Origin: Tritonibacter mobilis
GTDB lineage: Bacteria > Pseudomonadota > Alphaproteobacteria > Rhodobacterales > Rhodobacteraceae
Direction of reading: 5' to 3'
DNA length: 64,000 nt
Assembly (NCBI RefSeq): GCF_001681715.1
Contig: NZ_LNWY01000012.1
Coordinates: forward strand, 186,001-250,000
Shown here piece by piece: positions 9,202-18,300 of the stretch (its first letter is position 1; each line of letters starts with the position of its first letter). Below the pieces are notes generated by a model. That model did not search any database. It had not been told where the DNA came from and was given only the letters and a program-made list of their open reading frames with translations. The position numbers were made by a program, and so were the translations under genes.

Positions 9202-10413
9202 ATGACCGAAGCTTACATCTATGATGCCGTCCGCACCCCGCGCGGCAAGGGCCGCAAGGACGGCGCACTCCATGAGGTGACCTCCGTGCGCCTCTCTGCC
9301 CTGACCCTGAACGCGCTGAAAGAGCGCAACAACCTCGAAGGCCATGCGGTCGAGGATGTGATCTGGGGCAACGTCACGCAGGTGATGGAACAGGGCGGCT
9401 GTCTGGCGCGCTCTGCAGTGCTGGCCTCCGATCTGGATCAATCCATTCCCGGCCTTGCGATCAACCGCTTCTGCGCCTCTGGCATGGAAGCTGTGAACCT
9501 TGCTGCAAACCAAGTCAAAGGTGGCGCGGGAGATGGCTATATCGCGGGCGGCGTCGAGATGATGGGCCGTGTGGCGATGGGCTCTGACGGGGCGGCGATT
9601 GCCGTCGACCCGACCCTTGCGATGGACACTTATTTTGTACCGCAGGGGATCTCCGCCGATATTATCGCGACCGAGTATGGGTTTACCCGCGAACAAGCTG
9701 ATGCACTGGCGGTCGAATCCCAGCGCCGTGCCAAGGCCGCGTGGGATGACAACCGCTTTGCTAAATCCGTCATCACCGTGCGCGACCAGAACGGTCTGGC
9801 GATCCTCGATCATGACGAATACATGCGCCCCGGCACCGATATGCAGGCACTTGGCGCGCTCAATGCGTCCTTTCAGATGATGGGCGAAGTGATGCCGGGC
9901 TTTGATGCCGTTGCAAAACTAAAGTACCCGCATCTGGAGAAGGTCAACCACATCCACCACGCCGGGAACTCCTCGGGGATCGTGGATGGCTCTGCCGCGC
10001 TGTTGATCGGCAACAAGGAATTTGGCGAGCGTCATGGCCTGAAGCCGCGCGCCCGTATCAAGGCGACAGCCAAGATCGGCACCGACCCGACCATCATGCT
10101 GACTGGCCCTGTGCCTGTGACCGAGAAGATCCTCAAAGAGACCGGCATGAAGATATCCGATCTGGATCTTTTCGAGGTCAACGAGGCCTTTGCCTCGGTG
10201 GTCCTGCGCTTCCAGCAGGCCTTTGACGTCGATCCGGCCTTGGTGAACGTGAACGGCGGCTCCATCGCCATGGGGCACCCGTTGGGGGCGACCGGTGCGA
10301 TCATCATCGGCACGCTGCTGGACGAACTGGAGCGGCAGGACAAGGAATGCGGCCTTGCCACGCTCTGCATTGCATCCGGCATGGGTGCGGCCACCATCAT
10401 CGAGCGCGTCTAA
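9202..10413 (+). CDS. fadA: Acetyl-CoA C-acyltransferase (3-ketoacyl-CoA thiolase)
   Basis: 403 residues. Last step of the beta-oxidation spiral: thiolytic cleavage of 3-ketoacyl-CoA to acetyl-CoA and a shortened acyl-CoA. The acylated nucleophile is Cys91 in NRFCASGMEAVN; GGSIAMGHPLGATGA supplies the catalytic His and CIASGMGAA the second Cys. It lies 39 bases upstream of the multifunctional FadB/FadJ-like gene, in the usual partner arrangement of the trifunctional complex. The symbol is by role; fadI would be equally acceptable. Confidence 0.94.
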   Translation: MTEAYIYDAVRTPRGKGRKDGALHEVTSVRLSALTLNALKERNNLEGHAVEDVIWGNVTQVMEQGGCLARSAVLASDLDQSIPGLAINRFCASGMEAVNLAANQVKGGAGDGYIAGGVEMMGRVAMGSDGAAIAVDPTLAMDTYFVPQGISADIIATEYGFTREQADALAVESQRRAKAAWDDNRFAKSVITVRDQNGLAILDHDEYMRPGTDMQALGALNASFQMMGEVMPGFDAVAKLKYPHLEKVNHIHHAGNSSGIVDGSAALLIGNKEFGERHGLKPRARIKATAKIGTDPTIMLTGPVPVTEKILKETGMKISDLDLFEVNEAFASVVLRFQQAFDVDPALVNVNGGSIAMGHPLGATGAIIIGTLLDELERQDKECGLATLCIASGMGAATIIERV

Positions 10414-10452
10414 GCGACGCCTTCTCACCTGATAGGGTTGGAGACAAAGACT

Positions 10453-12654
10453 ATGACCGATTTCAAATACGACGTAGACGCCGATGGCATCGCCATCATC
10501 ACATGGGACGCCGAAGGCAAGAGCATGAACGTCCTCACCCGCGAGGCCTTTGGCCTGGTGGAGGAGTATATTGATCGCGCACTTGGCGATGACGCCGTCA
10601 AAGGCGTGGTAATCACTTCCGGCAAGAAAGACTTTGCGGGCGGCATGGACCTGAATGTGCTGGCCACCATTCGCGAGGAGTCGGGCGAAAACCCGGCTCA
10701 GGGCCTGTTTGATTTCACGATGAATGGCCACCGCATCCTGCGCAAGCTGGAGCGCGCCGGGATGGATGCCAAGACCAACAAGGGCGGCAAACCGATTGCC
10801 TGCGCCATCAATGGCACCTGTGCGGGCATCGGCACCGAGATTGCGCTGGCCTGTCATTACCGCAGCATGACCGACAACTCGAAGGCAAAGATCGGCCTGC
10901 CGGAGATCCTGCTGGGGATCTTCCCCGGCGGCGGCGGTACCATCCGGTACTCGCGCATGGTGGGCGCGGTGAACGCCGCCCCTGTGCTGCTCGAAGGCAA
11001 GATGCTGGACCCGAAAAAGGCCAAGTCCGCAAGCCTCGTGGATGAGGTTGCCGCCGATCCGCTGGAGGCGGCGCGTCAGTGGGTGCTCAATGCCAAAGAC
11101 GCCGACATCGTGAAACCTTGGGACCAGAAGGGCTATAAAATGCCCGGCGGCGCGCCTTATCATCCGGCTGGGTTCATGAACTATGTCGGGGCCTCCGCCA
11201 TGGTGCATGGCAAGACCCAAGGCGCGTTCCCGGCGGCCAAGGCGCTGCTCTCAGCGGTCTATGAGGGCGCTCTGGTGGATTTCGACACCGCCCTGCGCAT
11301 TGAGGCCCGCTGGTTCACCCATGTTCTGATGAACCCGTCGTCCTCGGCCATGATCCGGTCCCTGTTCATCAACAAACAGGCGCTGGAAAAAGGCGCGGTG
11401 CGTCCCAAGGGTATCGAGGATCAGACCGTCAAGAAGATCGGCGTTTTGGGCGCGGGTATGATGGGCGCGGGCATCGCGTTGGTGTCGGCGCAGGCGGGCA
11501 TGGAGGTCGTGTTGATCGACCGCGATCAGGAAGCTGCCGACAAGGGCAAGGCCTACTCCGCCACCTATATGGACAAGGGCATCAAGCGCGGCAAAGCCAC
11601 GCCCGAGAAGAAAGAGGCGCTGCTGGGGCAGATCACGGCAACTGCGGATCTGGACGCCCTCAAGGGCTGCGATCTGATCATCGAGGCAGTGTTCGAAGAC
11701 CCGAGCGTGAAGGCCGAGATGACCAAGAAGGTCGAGGCGATCATCCCCGAGGATTGCATCTTTGCCTCCAACACCTCGACCCTGCCGATCACCAGCCTCG
11801 CCGAGGCCTCGGTCCGGCCGGAGCAGTTCATCGGCATTCACTTCTTCTCGCCGGTGGAGAAGATGTTCCTGGTGGAGATCATCAAGGGTGAGAAAACCGG
11901 GGATCGCGCGGTGGCCAAGGCGCTGGACTATGTGCGCCAGATCCGCAAGACGCCGATCGTGGTGAATGATGCGCGCTTCTTCTACTGCAACCGCTGCATC
12001 ATCCCCTACATCAACGAGGGCGCGCGGATGATCACCGAAGGTGTCTCGCCGGTGCTGATCGACAGTGCGGCGCGTCAGTTGGGCTTCCCGGTGGGGCCGA
12101 TCCAGCTCACCGATGAGACCTCGATTGATCTTGGTGCAAAGATCGCACGCGCCACCAAGGCGGCGATGGGCGATGCCTATCCCGAAAGCCCGGCGGATGA
12201 TCTGATCTTCTGGATGGAAGAGCAGGGTCGTCTGGGGCGCAAAGCCAATGCGGGCTTCTTTGATTATGATGACAAAGGTAAACGCGTTGAGTACTGGAAA
12301 GGCCTTGCGGAGAAATACCCGCAGGCTGCAGAGCAGCCTGACCTGATTGAGGTGCAGGAACGGCTGATGTTTGCGCAGGTCCTTGAGGCCGTCCGGGCGC
12401 TGGAAGAAGGCGTGTTGATGGACATCCGCGAGGGCGACGTGGGCGCTGTTCTGGCCTGGGGGTTTGCGCCGTGGTCCGGTGGACCGCTCTCGTGGCTCGA
12501 CATCATCGGCACCCCCTATGCGGCGGAGCGCTGCGAGCAGCTGGCCGAAGCTTATGGCGACCGTTTTGCCTGCCCGCCGTTGTTGCGTGAGATGGCGGAG
12601 AAAGGCCAGACCTTCTATGGCCGTTTTGCGCCGGAAGAGGATCAGGCGGCCTGA
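10453..12654 (+). CDS. fadJ: Multifunctional enoyl-CoA hydratase / 3-hydroxyacyl-CoA dehydrogenase (FadB/FadJ type)
   Basis: 733 residues. The N-terminal crotonase domain (about 1-190, with GGMDLNVLA and the oxyanion region ACAINGTCAGIGTEIALACHYR) hydrates enoyl-CoA. The C-terminal NAD-dependent dehydrogenase (Rossmann GVLGAGMMGAGIA near residue 330, then IGIHFFSPVEKMFLVEII) oxidises the 3-hydroxy intermediate. I start it at the ATG at 10453, nine bases after GGAG; the TTG at 10438 is inside that ribosome binding site. It ends at a strong rho-independent terminator (12675-12706), which closes the oxidation cluster. FadB and FadJ cannot be told apart confidently here. Confidence 0.94.
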   Translation: MTDFKYDVDADGIAIITWDAEGKSMNVLTREAFGLVEEYIDRALGDDAVKGVVITSGKKDFAGGMDLNVLATIREESGENPAQGLFDFTMNGHRILRKLERAGMDAKTNKGGKPIACAINGTCAGIGTEIALACHYRSMTDNSKAKIGLPEILLGIFPGGGGTIRYSRMVGAVNAAPVLLEGKMLDPKKAKSASLVDEVAADPLEAARQWVLNAKDADIVKPWDQKGYKMPGGAPYHPAGFMNYVGASAMVHGKTQGAFPAAKALLSAVYEGALVDFDTALRIEARWFTHVLMNPSSSAMIRSLFINKQALEKGAVRPKGIEDQTVKKIGVLGAGMMGAGIALVSAQAGMEVVLIDRDQEAADKGKAYSATYMDKGIKRGKATPEKKEALLGQITATADLDALKGCDLIIEAVFEDPSVKAEMTKKVEAIIPEDCIFASNTSTLPITSLAEASVRPEQFIGIHFFSPVEKMFLVEIIKGEKTGDRAVAKALDYVRQIRKTPIVVNDARFFYCNRCIIPYINEGARMITEGVSPVLIDSAARQLGFPVGPIQLTDETSIDLGAKIARATKAAMGDAYPESPADDLIFWMEEQGRLGRKANAGFFDYDDKGKRVEYWKGLAEKYPQAAEQPDLIEVQERLMFAQVLEAVRALEEGVLMDIREGDVGAVLAWGFAPWSGGPLSWLDIIGTPYAAERCEQLAEAYGDRFACPPLLREMAEKGQTFYGRFAPEEDQAA

Positions 12655-12674
12655 GCGCTGCACACATGTGATCT

Positions 12675-12706
12675 AAAAAGTCGCCCCTCGCGGGGCGGCT
12701 TTTTTG
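12675..12706 (+). terminator. Rho-independent terminator after the beta-oxidation genes
   Basis: AAAAAGTCGCCCC - TCGC - GGGGCGGCTTTTTTG: a GC-rich stem with flanking A and T runs, 21 bases after the FadJ-like stop codon. Confidence 0.9.
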
Positions 12707-12710
12707 TTTT

Positions 12711-12757
12711 GCGAGGCTCTGCCTCGCGCTCAGAGGTATTTAGAAAAAGGTGAAAGA
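12711..12757 (+). repeat. Dispersed intergenic element, copy 3
   Basis: Hairpin GCGAGGC-TCT-GCCTCGC followed by AGAGGTATTTAGAAAAAGGTGAAAG, a diverged form of the shared core. It lies just beyond the terminator of the oxidation cluster. Confidence 0.55.
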
Positions 12758-12842
12758 CAGGTGCGCGGTGATGCGCTATGAGGCGTGTGCGCTTGGCAAG
12801 ACTGTCGCGCCACTTCCCCCCTGAAATTATGTGAGGTTGGTC

Positions 12843-13385
12843 ATGGGTGACCATTTGTATGTCGTAACGGGTGGCCCCGGCTCCGGCAAAACGACATTGA
12901 TAGAGGCGTTGGGTCTGCACGGCATTGTATCGATGCCTGAGGCCGGACGCGCCATTATCCGCGATCAGACCGCCATCGGTGGACAAGCATTGCCTTGGGC
13001 GGATCGGGGTTTATTTGCGCAAACCATGCTAAGCTGGGATATGCGCTCCTATCACGAGGCCACGAAACATCCGGGGCCGGTTTTGATGGATCGCGGCGTC
13101 CCCGATACCCTTGGATATCTGCGCCTGTGTAATCTGCCGGTTCCAGCGCATGTAGAGAAGGCGGCTGGGATGTTTCGCTATAATCCACGCGTGTTCATTG
13201 CGCCCCACTGGCCGGAGATCTTTGGTCAGGATGCGGAGCGCAAACAGGGTGAGGCGGAGGCGCGTGCGACATTTGAGGTGATGCAGCGCACCTATCAGTC
13301 CTTGGGGTATGAGGTGATTATCTTGCCCAAGGTCTGCGTTGAGGATCGCGTGGCGCTGGTGCTTTCGCATCTCGGTCAGAGCTGA
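12843..13385 (+). CDS. AAA-family P-loop ATPase/kinase-like protein
   Basis: 180 residues. A Walker A motif, GGPGSGKTTLIEAL, starts at about residue 9; the protein then continues MPEAGRAIIRDQ, and VLMDRGVPDTLGYLRL looks like a Walker B/lid region. The fold resembles small nucleotide kinases and the AAA_28 group (NadR kinase-like), so phosphorylation of a small metabolite is possible. The start at 12843 has GAGG six bases upstream; a GTG at 12831 overlaps that site. It is a monocistronic unit, convergent with the Hint-domain gene. The precise function is not recognised. Confidence 0.8.
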   Translation: MGDHLYVVTGGPGSGKTTLIEALGLHGIVSMPEAGRAIIRDQTAIGGQALPWADRGLFAQTMLSWDMRSYHEATKHPGPVLMDRGVPDTLGYLRLCNLPVPAHVEKAAGMFRYNPRVFIAPHWPEIFGQDAERKQGEAEARATFEVMQRTYQSLGYEVIILPKVCVEDRVALVLSHLGQS

Positions 13386-13395
13386 AACAGAGAAA

Positions 13396-13425
13396 ACCCG
13401 CCGCCGAAAGGATCGGCTGGCGGGT
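13396..13425. terminator. Hairpin between convergent genes
   Basis: ACCCGCC-GCCGA paired with TCGGC-T-GGCGGGT around an AAGGA loop, one bulged base, between the ends of the P-loop ATPase gene and the Hint-domain gene. AAAA precedes it, giving a short T-run on the minus strand. Confidence 0.6.
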
Positions 13426-13458
13426 CGTCTGCTCTGGAGGGGGTGAGAGAGCGTGTAA

Positions 13459-14151
13459 TCAGGCGAAGGTTGCGTATTGCGGCTCGCCAGTGCCGCCGGT
13501 GCCTGCCATTGCGCCGGGGGTCCAGAAGCTGTCTTCGGTGATCATGTCGATCACCAGTTCACGAGCTTCGGAGGCGGAGAGGATGGTGTAAAGCTCCTCG
13601 GACTGAGCGGTCACGCAGTAGTGCATCAGGTCGTGATCTGCAGGGCAGAAGGCCAGAACGCCGGCCTCGATATAGACGACTTCATCCTCATCAAAGGTAA
13701 GAACGATGGTTTCCATTGTCACCTGCTGCGGTGCGCGGGTGATACCGCGGTACCCTTCGAGGGCGCAGGCGGGAACCACTGCAAAAGGATCTCCCAGCGC
13801 ATCCTCAAGGAGGTCATGCTCCAGCAAGATGCCCTGCTCTGGCTTGACCCACATCGGGTTGCGGTTGCCGAGTGCATCGCGGGGGATGTAGATGGGCGCC
13901 ATTTCCTGTGCGGAGGCGGTGTCGCCCAGAACCAGAACGCGGCGTTCAATGGATTTTACGGGGCGCATGCCATGATCGAAGGTCAGAACCTCATCGCCTG
14001 TGGAGAGGGCTTCTACCGGGCGCCAACCAGTCGCAGTTGCAACCATGGTTCCTGCGAGAAAGCCAGCCTGACCTGTGGCCACCATCGGGAACTCGGTGGT
14101 GAATGCTTCTGCCATCGGGGAGGCATTCCGTTTTGCAAACCAGTCCAGCAT
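13459..14151 (-). CDS. Hint-domain protein lacking the catalytic cysteine
   Basis: 230 residues. A Hint (Hedgehog/intein) domain begins at about residue 28 with GFLAGTMVATATGWRPVEAL, STGDEVLTFDHG. Active members start with Cys followed by F..GT; here Gly takes that place (GFLAGT), so self-splicing chemistry looks impossible. No signal peptide or secretion repeats are seen, although many roseobacter Hint proteins are exported. The ATG at 14151 is preceded by AAAGGA; the longer frame back to 14316 has no ribosome binding site. It is downstream of, and co-directional with, a sulfotransferase gene, 127 bases apart. Function unknown. Confidence 0.82.
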   Translation of the reverse strand: MLDWFAKRNASPMAEAFTTEFPMVATGQAGFLAGTMVATATGWRPVEALSTGDEVLTFDHGMRPVKSIERRVLVLGDTASAQEMAPIYIPRDALGNRNPMWVKPEQGILLEHDLLEDALGDPFAVVPACALEGYRGITRAPQQVTMETIVLTFDEDEVVYIEAGVLAFCPADHDLMHYCVTAQSEELYTILSASEARELVIDMITEDSFWTPGAMAGTGGTGEPQYATFA

Positions 14152-14278
14152 GTTCCTGTCCTTTCGACACTTAAGTTGCTCCGGACCTCGAGGGCTCGAA
14201 GCTCCAATCGCCGTTCCGTGAATTCTTTGTAGCAAACCGGGCGGGCCTGGGCGCGGTCTCTTAGGGAGCCGCTCTGTA

Positions 14279-14944
14279 TCAAAGGGATAGGGGGTAATCG
14301 TTAAAAGAGTATTCAAATCGTCCGATTTCGAGGTGGCAGCACGTCCTTACGGCATCAATCGCCTGTGAATCATAGTAAATACGCCAGTCGGGATCGCGCC
14401 GCGACTCATTCACACGGGGCAATTCCAGTGCGAATCCCAAATGATCGAACAAAGGTGCGGCATCCTTGGCGAAATGTTCGAGCCTTATGTAAAGGCTGCA
14501 ATGCTCATACCCGTCCGACTGCATCATATAAGACGGAGCCGGTTGAGACTTGAGCGCGCGCATCACCAAAGGATCGGTCACAAAGCTGGTAAACGGCAGC
14601 GCATGCGCAAGTGGCACCATCGGATGATCAAAGGATTGCTCTTTGAGCCAGTGATAGAGGCTGACCATGCGATCAAAAGGATTGCGCACCAGCGTGAAGG
14701 CAAACATCTGCCGCAACTCTTCGCGGCTGGCGAGACCTTCGATATCGGCAAGGGTTGAATGTTTCCACAATCGCCCCCGCGTTTGGGTGCCATGCAGGCG
14801 GCGGCGGCGTTTCACGGCCTTCGGCGTGTCGCCCAGCATCTCATCCCCGGCCATGGCGCGCGCCTCCAGCGCCAGCGCGAGCGCGGTGCCGCCGGTCTTG
14901 GGGATATGAATAAAGACGTAGTTATGCCCGCGCGAAAGGATCAT
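14279..14944 (-). CDS. Sulfotransferase family protein
   Basis: 221 residues. The 5'-phosphosulfate loop VFIHIPKTGGTALALAL is at about residues 10-26 and the 3'-phosphate motif LVRNPFDRMVSLYHWL near 86. The protein should transfer sulfate from PAPS to a carbohydrate or other hydroxyl acceptor. Its length and the F.HIPKTGGT motif fit the sulfotransferase family 2 type of bacterial polysaccharide-modifying enzymes. It is divergent from the acyl-CoA synthetase at 15105. The acceptor cannot be inferred. Confidence 0.85.
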   Translation of the reverse strand: MILSRGHNYVFIHIPKTGGTALALALEARAMAGDEMLGDTPKAVKRRRRLHGTQTRGRLWKHSTLADIEGLASREELRQMFAFTLVRNPFDRMVSLYHWLKEQSFDHPMVPLAHALPFTSFVTDPLVMRALKSQPAPSYMMQSDGYEHCSLYIRLEHFAKDAAPLFDHLGFALELPRVNESRRDPDWRIYYDSQAIDAVRTCCHLEIGRFEYSFNDYPLSL

Positions 14945-15104
14945 GCGCAGAGGCTAATCCATTCAGACGCATTGGGAAACAGCGAAGCGGAGGCGGCCTA
15001 TGCAGCATAAATACCACCAACGCACGCAATCTCTTTCAATTTTCATATCGCCAGCGCAATATTCGACCTCAGGGACAAAACGGCAAGACCGGGGAGGAGG
15101 AACC

Positions 15105-16736
15105 ATGGGATGGCTGGCAGATGAAACCGGGCTGGATCGGACGGCGGCGAACTATGTGCCGCTGACACCGCTGTCGCATTTGCAACGCGCGGCGCACGTC
15201 TTTGCCGAGGACACGGCCCTCGTCTACGGCCAAACCCGGCGCACCTATGCGCAGTATCACGATCGCTGTACCCGGCTGGCGGCGGCGCTGGCCGGCATGG
15301 GGGTGACACCCGGCGATGTGGTTGCGACCTTGCTGCCGAATATTCCGGCGCAGGCCGAGGCGCATTTTGGCGTGCCCGCCCGTGGTGCGGTGCTCAATAC
15401 GATTAACATCCGGCTGGATGTGGACACCGTCGCATATATCTTTGAACACGGAGAAGCCAAGGTGGCGCTGGTTGACAGCGAGTTCCTCACGCTGGCTGAG
15501 GCCGCCAAGGCGCAAATAGCAGGCGACGGCCCGATCCTCATCGAGGTGCCAGACCCCGAGGCGGGTGTGCCTGCAAGCGGACGCTATGCCATCTATGATG
15601 AAATCCTCGCTGCCGCCGCCGATGATTTTGACTGGATCATGCCCGAGGACGAATGGGAAAGCCTTGCGCTCAACTACACCTCCGGCACCACCGGGCGGCC
15701 CAAGGGCGTGGTCTATCACCATCGTGGCGCCTATCTGATGACCATGGGCACGGTAATCTCATGGCAACTGCAATTGCGCCCAATTTATCTGACCATTGTG
15801 CCGCTGTTTCACTGCAACGGCTGGAACCACACATGGATGATGCCAGTGCTGGGTGGCACCGTGGTCTGCTGCCGTAACACCACAGCAAAGGCGATTTATA
15901 ATGCCATCGCCGATGAGGGCGTGACCCATTTTGGTGGCGCGCCCATCGTGCTCAATATGATCGTCAACGCCAAGGATGCGGAGCGGCGCGCCTTTGACCA
16001 CACGGTCGAGGTCTTTACCGCAGGCGCGCCCCCTGCCCCGGCCACGCTGGAAAAGATCGAACGACTGGGGTTTCACGTCACACAGGTTTACGGTCTGACA
16101 GAAACCTATGGCCATGTCACCGAATGCCTCTGGAAAGGCGACAGCTGGAACACGCTCGACACCGCCGGGCGTGCCGCGATCAAGGCCCGTCAGGGTGTGG
16201 CCTTTCCGATGATGGACCATATCACTGTGGTCGACGCAGAGATGAAACAGATCCCGATGACTGGCACGGATCAGGGCCAGATCGTGATGCGCGGCAATTC
16301 GGTCATGAAAGGCTACCTGAAAAACCCCGAGGCCACCGCAGAGGCCTTTGCGGGCGGTTATTTCCACTCCGGCGACATCGCCGTGCAGCATCCCGATGGC
16401 TATATCCAGATCGCCGACCGGGCCAAGGACATCATCATTTCAGGCGGAGAGAATATCTCCTCCGTGGAGGTCGAAGGTGTGCTGATGGGCCACCCGGATG
16501 TGAACCTTGCTGCGGTGGTGGCAAAGCCAGACGAAAAGTGGGGCGAAGTGCCCTGTGCTTTTGTGGAGCTGAAAGAGGGAGCAGAGGTCGACGAGGCCAC
16601 CCTGATCGCCTTCGCCCGTCAGACGCTTGCCGGTTTCAAGACCCCGAAAGCGGTGATTTTTGGGGAATTGCCCAAGACATCAACCGGTAAGATCCAGAAG
16701 TTTGAACTGAGGAAACGGTTCGCTGGCGAGAGTTGA
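15105..16736 (+). CDS. Acyl-CoA synthetase (AMP-forming), fatty-acid type
   Basis: 543 residues, ANL superfamily. Activates a carboxylic acid to acyl-CoA through an acyl-adenylate. Motifs: A3 NYTSGTTGRPKGVVYHHRG, A5 VYGLTETYGHVTE, A7 YFHSGDIAVQHPDGYI, A8 RAKDIIISGGENISSVEVE and the C-terminal catalytic Lys in PKTSTGKIQKF. The family also includes DmdB-like and aromatic acid ligases, so chain length is not assignable by eye. The ATG at 15105 follows GGGGAGGAGGAACC, an exceptionally strong ribosome binding site; the open frame back to 15000 is ignored. It may supply acyl-CoA to the oxidation enzymes 3 kb upstream. Confidence 0.92.
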   Translation: MGWLADETGLDRTAANYVPLTPLSHLQRAAHVFAEDTALVYGQTRRTYAQYHDRCTRLAAALAGMGVTPGDVVATLLPNIPAQAEAHFGVPARGAVLNTINIRLDVDTVAYIFEHGEAKVALVDSEFLTLAEAAKAQIAGDGPILIEVPDPEAGVPASGRYAIYDEILAAAADDFDWIMPEDEWESLALNYTSGTTGRPKGVVYHHRGAYLMTMGTVISWQLQLRPIYLTIVPLFHCNGWNHTWMMPVLGGTVVCCRNTTAKAIYNAIADEGVTHFGGAPIVLNMIVNAKDAERRAFDHTVEVFTAGAPPAPATLEKIERLGFHVTQVYGLTETYGHVTECLWKGDSWNTLDTAGRAAIKARQGVAFPMMDHITVVDAEMKQIPMTGTDQGQIVMRGNSVMKGYLKNPEATAEAFAGGYFHSGDIAVQHPDGYIQIADRAKDIIISGGENISSVEVEGVLMGHPDVNLAAVVAKPDEKWGEVPCAFVELKEGAEVDEATLIAFARQTLAGFKTPKAVIFGELPKTSTGKIQKFELRKRFAGES

Positions 16737-16916
16737 GGGCGACCTCCAGCCGCGAATTGGGGACGCTTTTGTAAAATGACACTGGATGGCAAAGATCTGT
16801 CAGACCGGGCCGGACGCTGCGATCGCCGACATTCAGCGCGCAGACCACAAATGGAAACGAAGAGGACAAAACTACCGTTTTGTCGTTAGGCGTGCGTGTC
16901 CGGGTTCATCACGATG

Positions 16917-17798
16917 CTATTGTAACCGCGCCACTAGAAACTCCATCAGCGCTCTTACGCGCCGTGGCTGGACTGCTCCTGCTGGGTAAACCATGTGAAG
17001 CGCGTTCGGTTCTGGTGAAAAGGCCTCAAGCACCTCGACAAGATCACCGGTTGCCAGATCCGTCCGGACATCCCATTCCGACTTTCGTGTAATTCCCTGC
17101 CCGCCCAGACACCACCGCCGAATGAGCCCCCCATCGTTGGCAATGCGGTTCCCAAAAACCCGCTTCGTTTTCATCTGCCCGTCGATCACAAACGCCCAAT
17201 CCCGATCAGTGTTGGCTCCAAAGCGCATGATCAGGCAGTTGTGATGGCTCAGATCATCTGGATGCATGGGCGTTCCGTTGCGCTTCAGATAATCGGGGGA
17301 CGCGCAGACGATCCGGCGGTTTGCCCCGAGCTTACGCGACTTCATCGTGCTATCGGACAATTCGCCAAAGCGGAGCGCAAGGTCGATGCCCTGCCCGACC
17401 AAATCAATAATTCCGTCACTGAGCGTCAGGTCGATCGCGATTTCCGGGTGCTCTGATATGAATTGATCCAGCAGCGGCACGAGTTGCGTGCGGCCCAGAT
17501 CACTCGGCGCACTCATGTGGATCATGCCGGATATCTTTTCCACCCCCAGCTTAATCCTTGCTTCTGTTTCCTCTGTCTCTGCCAATATGCGCCGCGCGCC
17601 CGTGACCAACTCGCGGCCCTCGTCTGTCAGACTGATCGAGCGTGTTGTTCGCGTCAGCAGGCGCACTCCGTAATGCGCTTCGAGTGCAGCGAGCCGCTCT
17701 GTGACCGTCGCGGGCGACAATCCAACCTCACGACCCGCAGCCGCAAGCCCAGCTTTTTCCACTATCAGCAGGAACAGCTTGAGATTTTCTATCAGCAT
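16917..17798 (-). CDS. LysR-family transcriptional regulator
   Basis: 293 residues. The N-terminal winged HTH (MLIENLKLFLLIVEKAGLAAAGREVGLSPATVTERLAALEAHYGVRLLTRTTRSISLT) is followed by a periplasmic-binding-protein-like effector domain (about 90-290). I start it at the ATG at 17798, with TGAGG upstream; an in-frame ATG at 17849 lies in the operator region. It is divergent from the VOC-SDR-MFS-OYE-cupin-oxidoreductase operon with a 103-base shared promoter holding a T-N11-A type palindrome, so it almost certainly controls that operon. The effector is unknown, perhaps the electrophile the operon handles. Confidence 0.92.
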   Translation of the reverse strand: MLIENLKLFLLIVEKAGLAAAGREVGLSPATVTERLAALEAHYGVRLLTRTTRSISLTDEGRELVTGARRILAETEETEARIKLGVEKISGMIHMSAPSDLGRTQLVPLLDQFISEHPEIAIDLTLSDGIIDLVGQGIDLALRFGELSDSTMKSRKLGANRRIVCASPDYLKRNGTPMHPDDLSHHNCLIMRFGANTDRDWAFVIDGQMKTKRVFGNRIANDGGLIRRWCLGGQGITRKSEWDVRTDLATGDLVEVLEAFSPEPNALHMVYPAGAVQPRRVRALMEFLVARLQ

Positions 17799-17841
17799 GG
17801 ATGCCTCATTATTCGCCCATTCCGAATTATCAATTGGGATT

Positions 17842-17862
17842 TTAGGCAATTATTTGCCCTAA
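17842..17862. promoter_or_regulatory. Candidate LysR operator
   Basis: TTAGGCAATTATTTGCCCTAA is an imperfect 21-bp dyad with AT-rich centre, fitting the T-N11-A pattern. It lies between the divergent starts of the LysR gene and the VOC gene (40 bases before the latter). Confidence 0.55.
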
Positions 17863-17901
17863 GGATAGGCGGTAGATGATGATCAACGAAAGGAGATCAT
17901 C

Positions 17902-18300
17902 ATGCATCTCGACCACATCACCATCCGAACACGCGATTTGCCCGGGACACGGGCCTTCTTGCTTACGGTCTTTGATGAGCTGCAAGAGCGCACAAGGCCC
18001 GAGGCGATCCACCGTATTCCGGGGCACTGGCTCTATGCTGGTGACAAGCCAATCATCCATCTGATCGGGGCGCGGGGCTACGGCACGGATACCGCCGCCG
18101 AAGCCTACGATCATGTGGGCATCCATCTTGATGATTACAAAGGCTTTCGCGCCAAGCTCGAAGCCCTGGGTATCCGCTATTCAGCGATGGACCTCGAAGA
18201 GCTGGATGAACGGAGGCTGTTTTTCCGCACGCCTTCCGGTCCGCTCATCGAAGCCGTTTTCCATGACCCCATGCCTCAACGAGAGGAGACCCTCCAATGA
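17902..18300 (+). CDS. VOC-family protein (glyoxalase/dioxygenase fold)
   Basis: 132 residues with the paired beta-alpha-beta-beta-beta modules of the vicinal oxygen chelate fold. Candidate metal ligands are His in MHLDHITIRT at the start, His in AYDHVGIHL in the second module, and Glu in SGPLIEAVFHDP near the end. The ribosome binding site AAGGAGATCATC precedes the ATG. It is the first gene of a six-gene operon and its TGA overlaps the next ATG. It may be a glyoxalase, an epimerase or a ring-cleavage enzyme; context suggests detoxification. Confidence 0.85.
   Translation: MHLDHITIRTRDLPGTRAFLLTVFDELQERTRPEAIHRIPGHWLYAGDKPIIHLIGARGYGTDTAAEAYDHVGIHLDDYKGFRAKLEALGIRYSAMDLEELDERRLFFRTPSGPLIEAVFHDPMPQREETLQ

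Noticed and set aside
9919-12663. Two long antisense frames (433 and 470 codons) opposite the thiolase and FadJ-like genes
   Set aside because: Same reasoning; reverse complements of biased third-position coding, without motifs or start signals.
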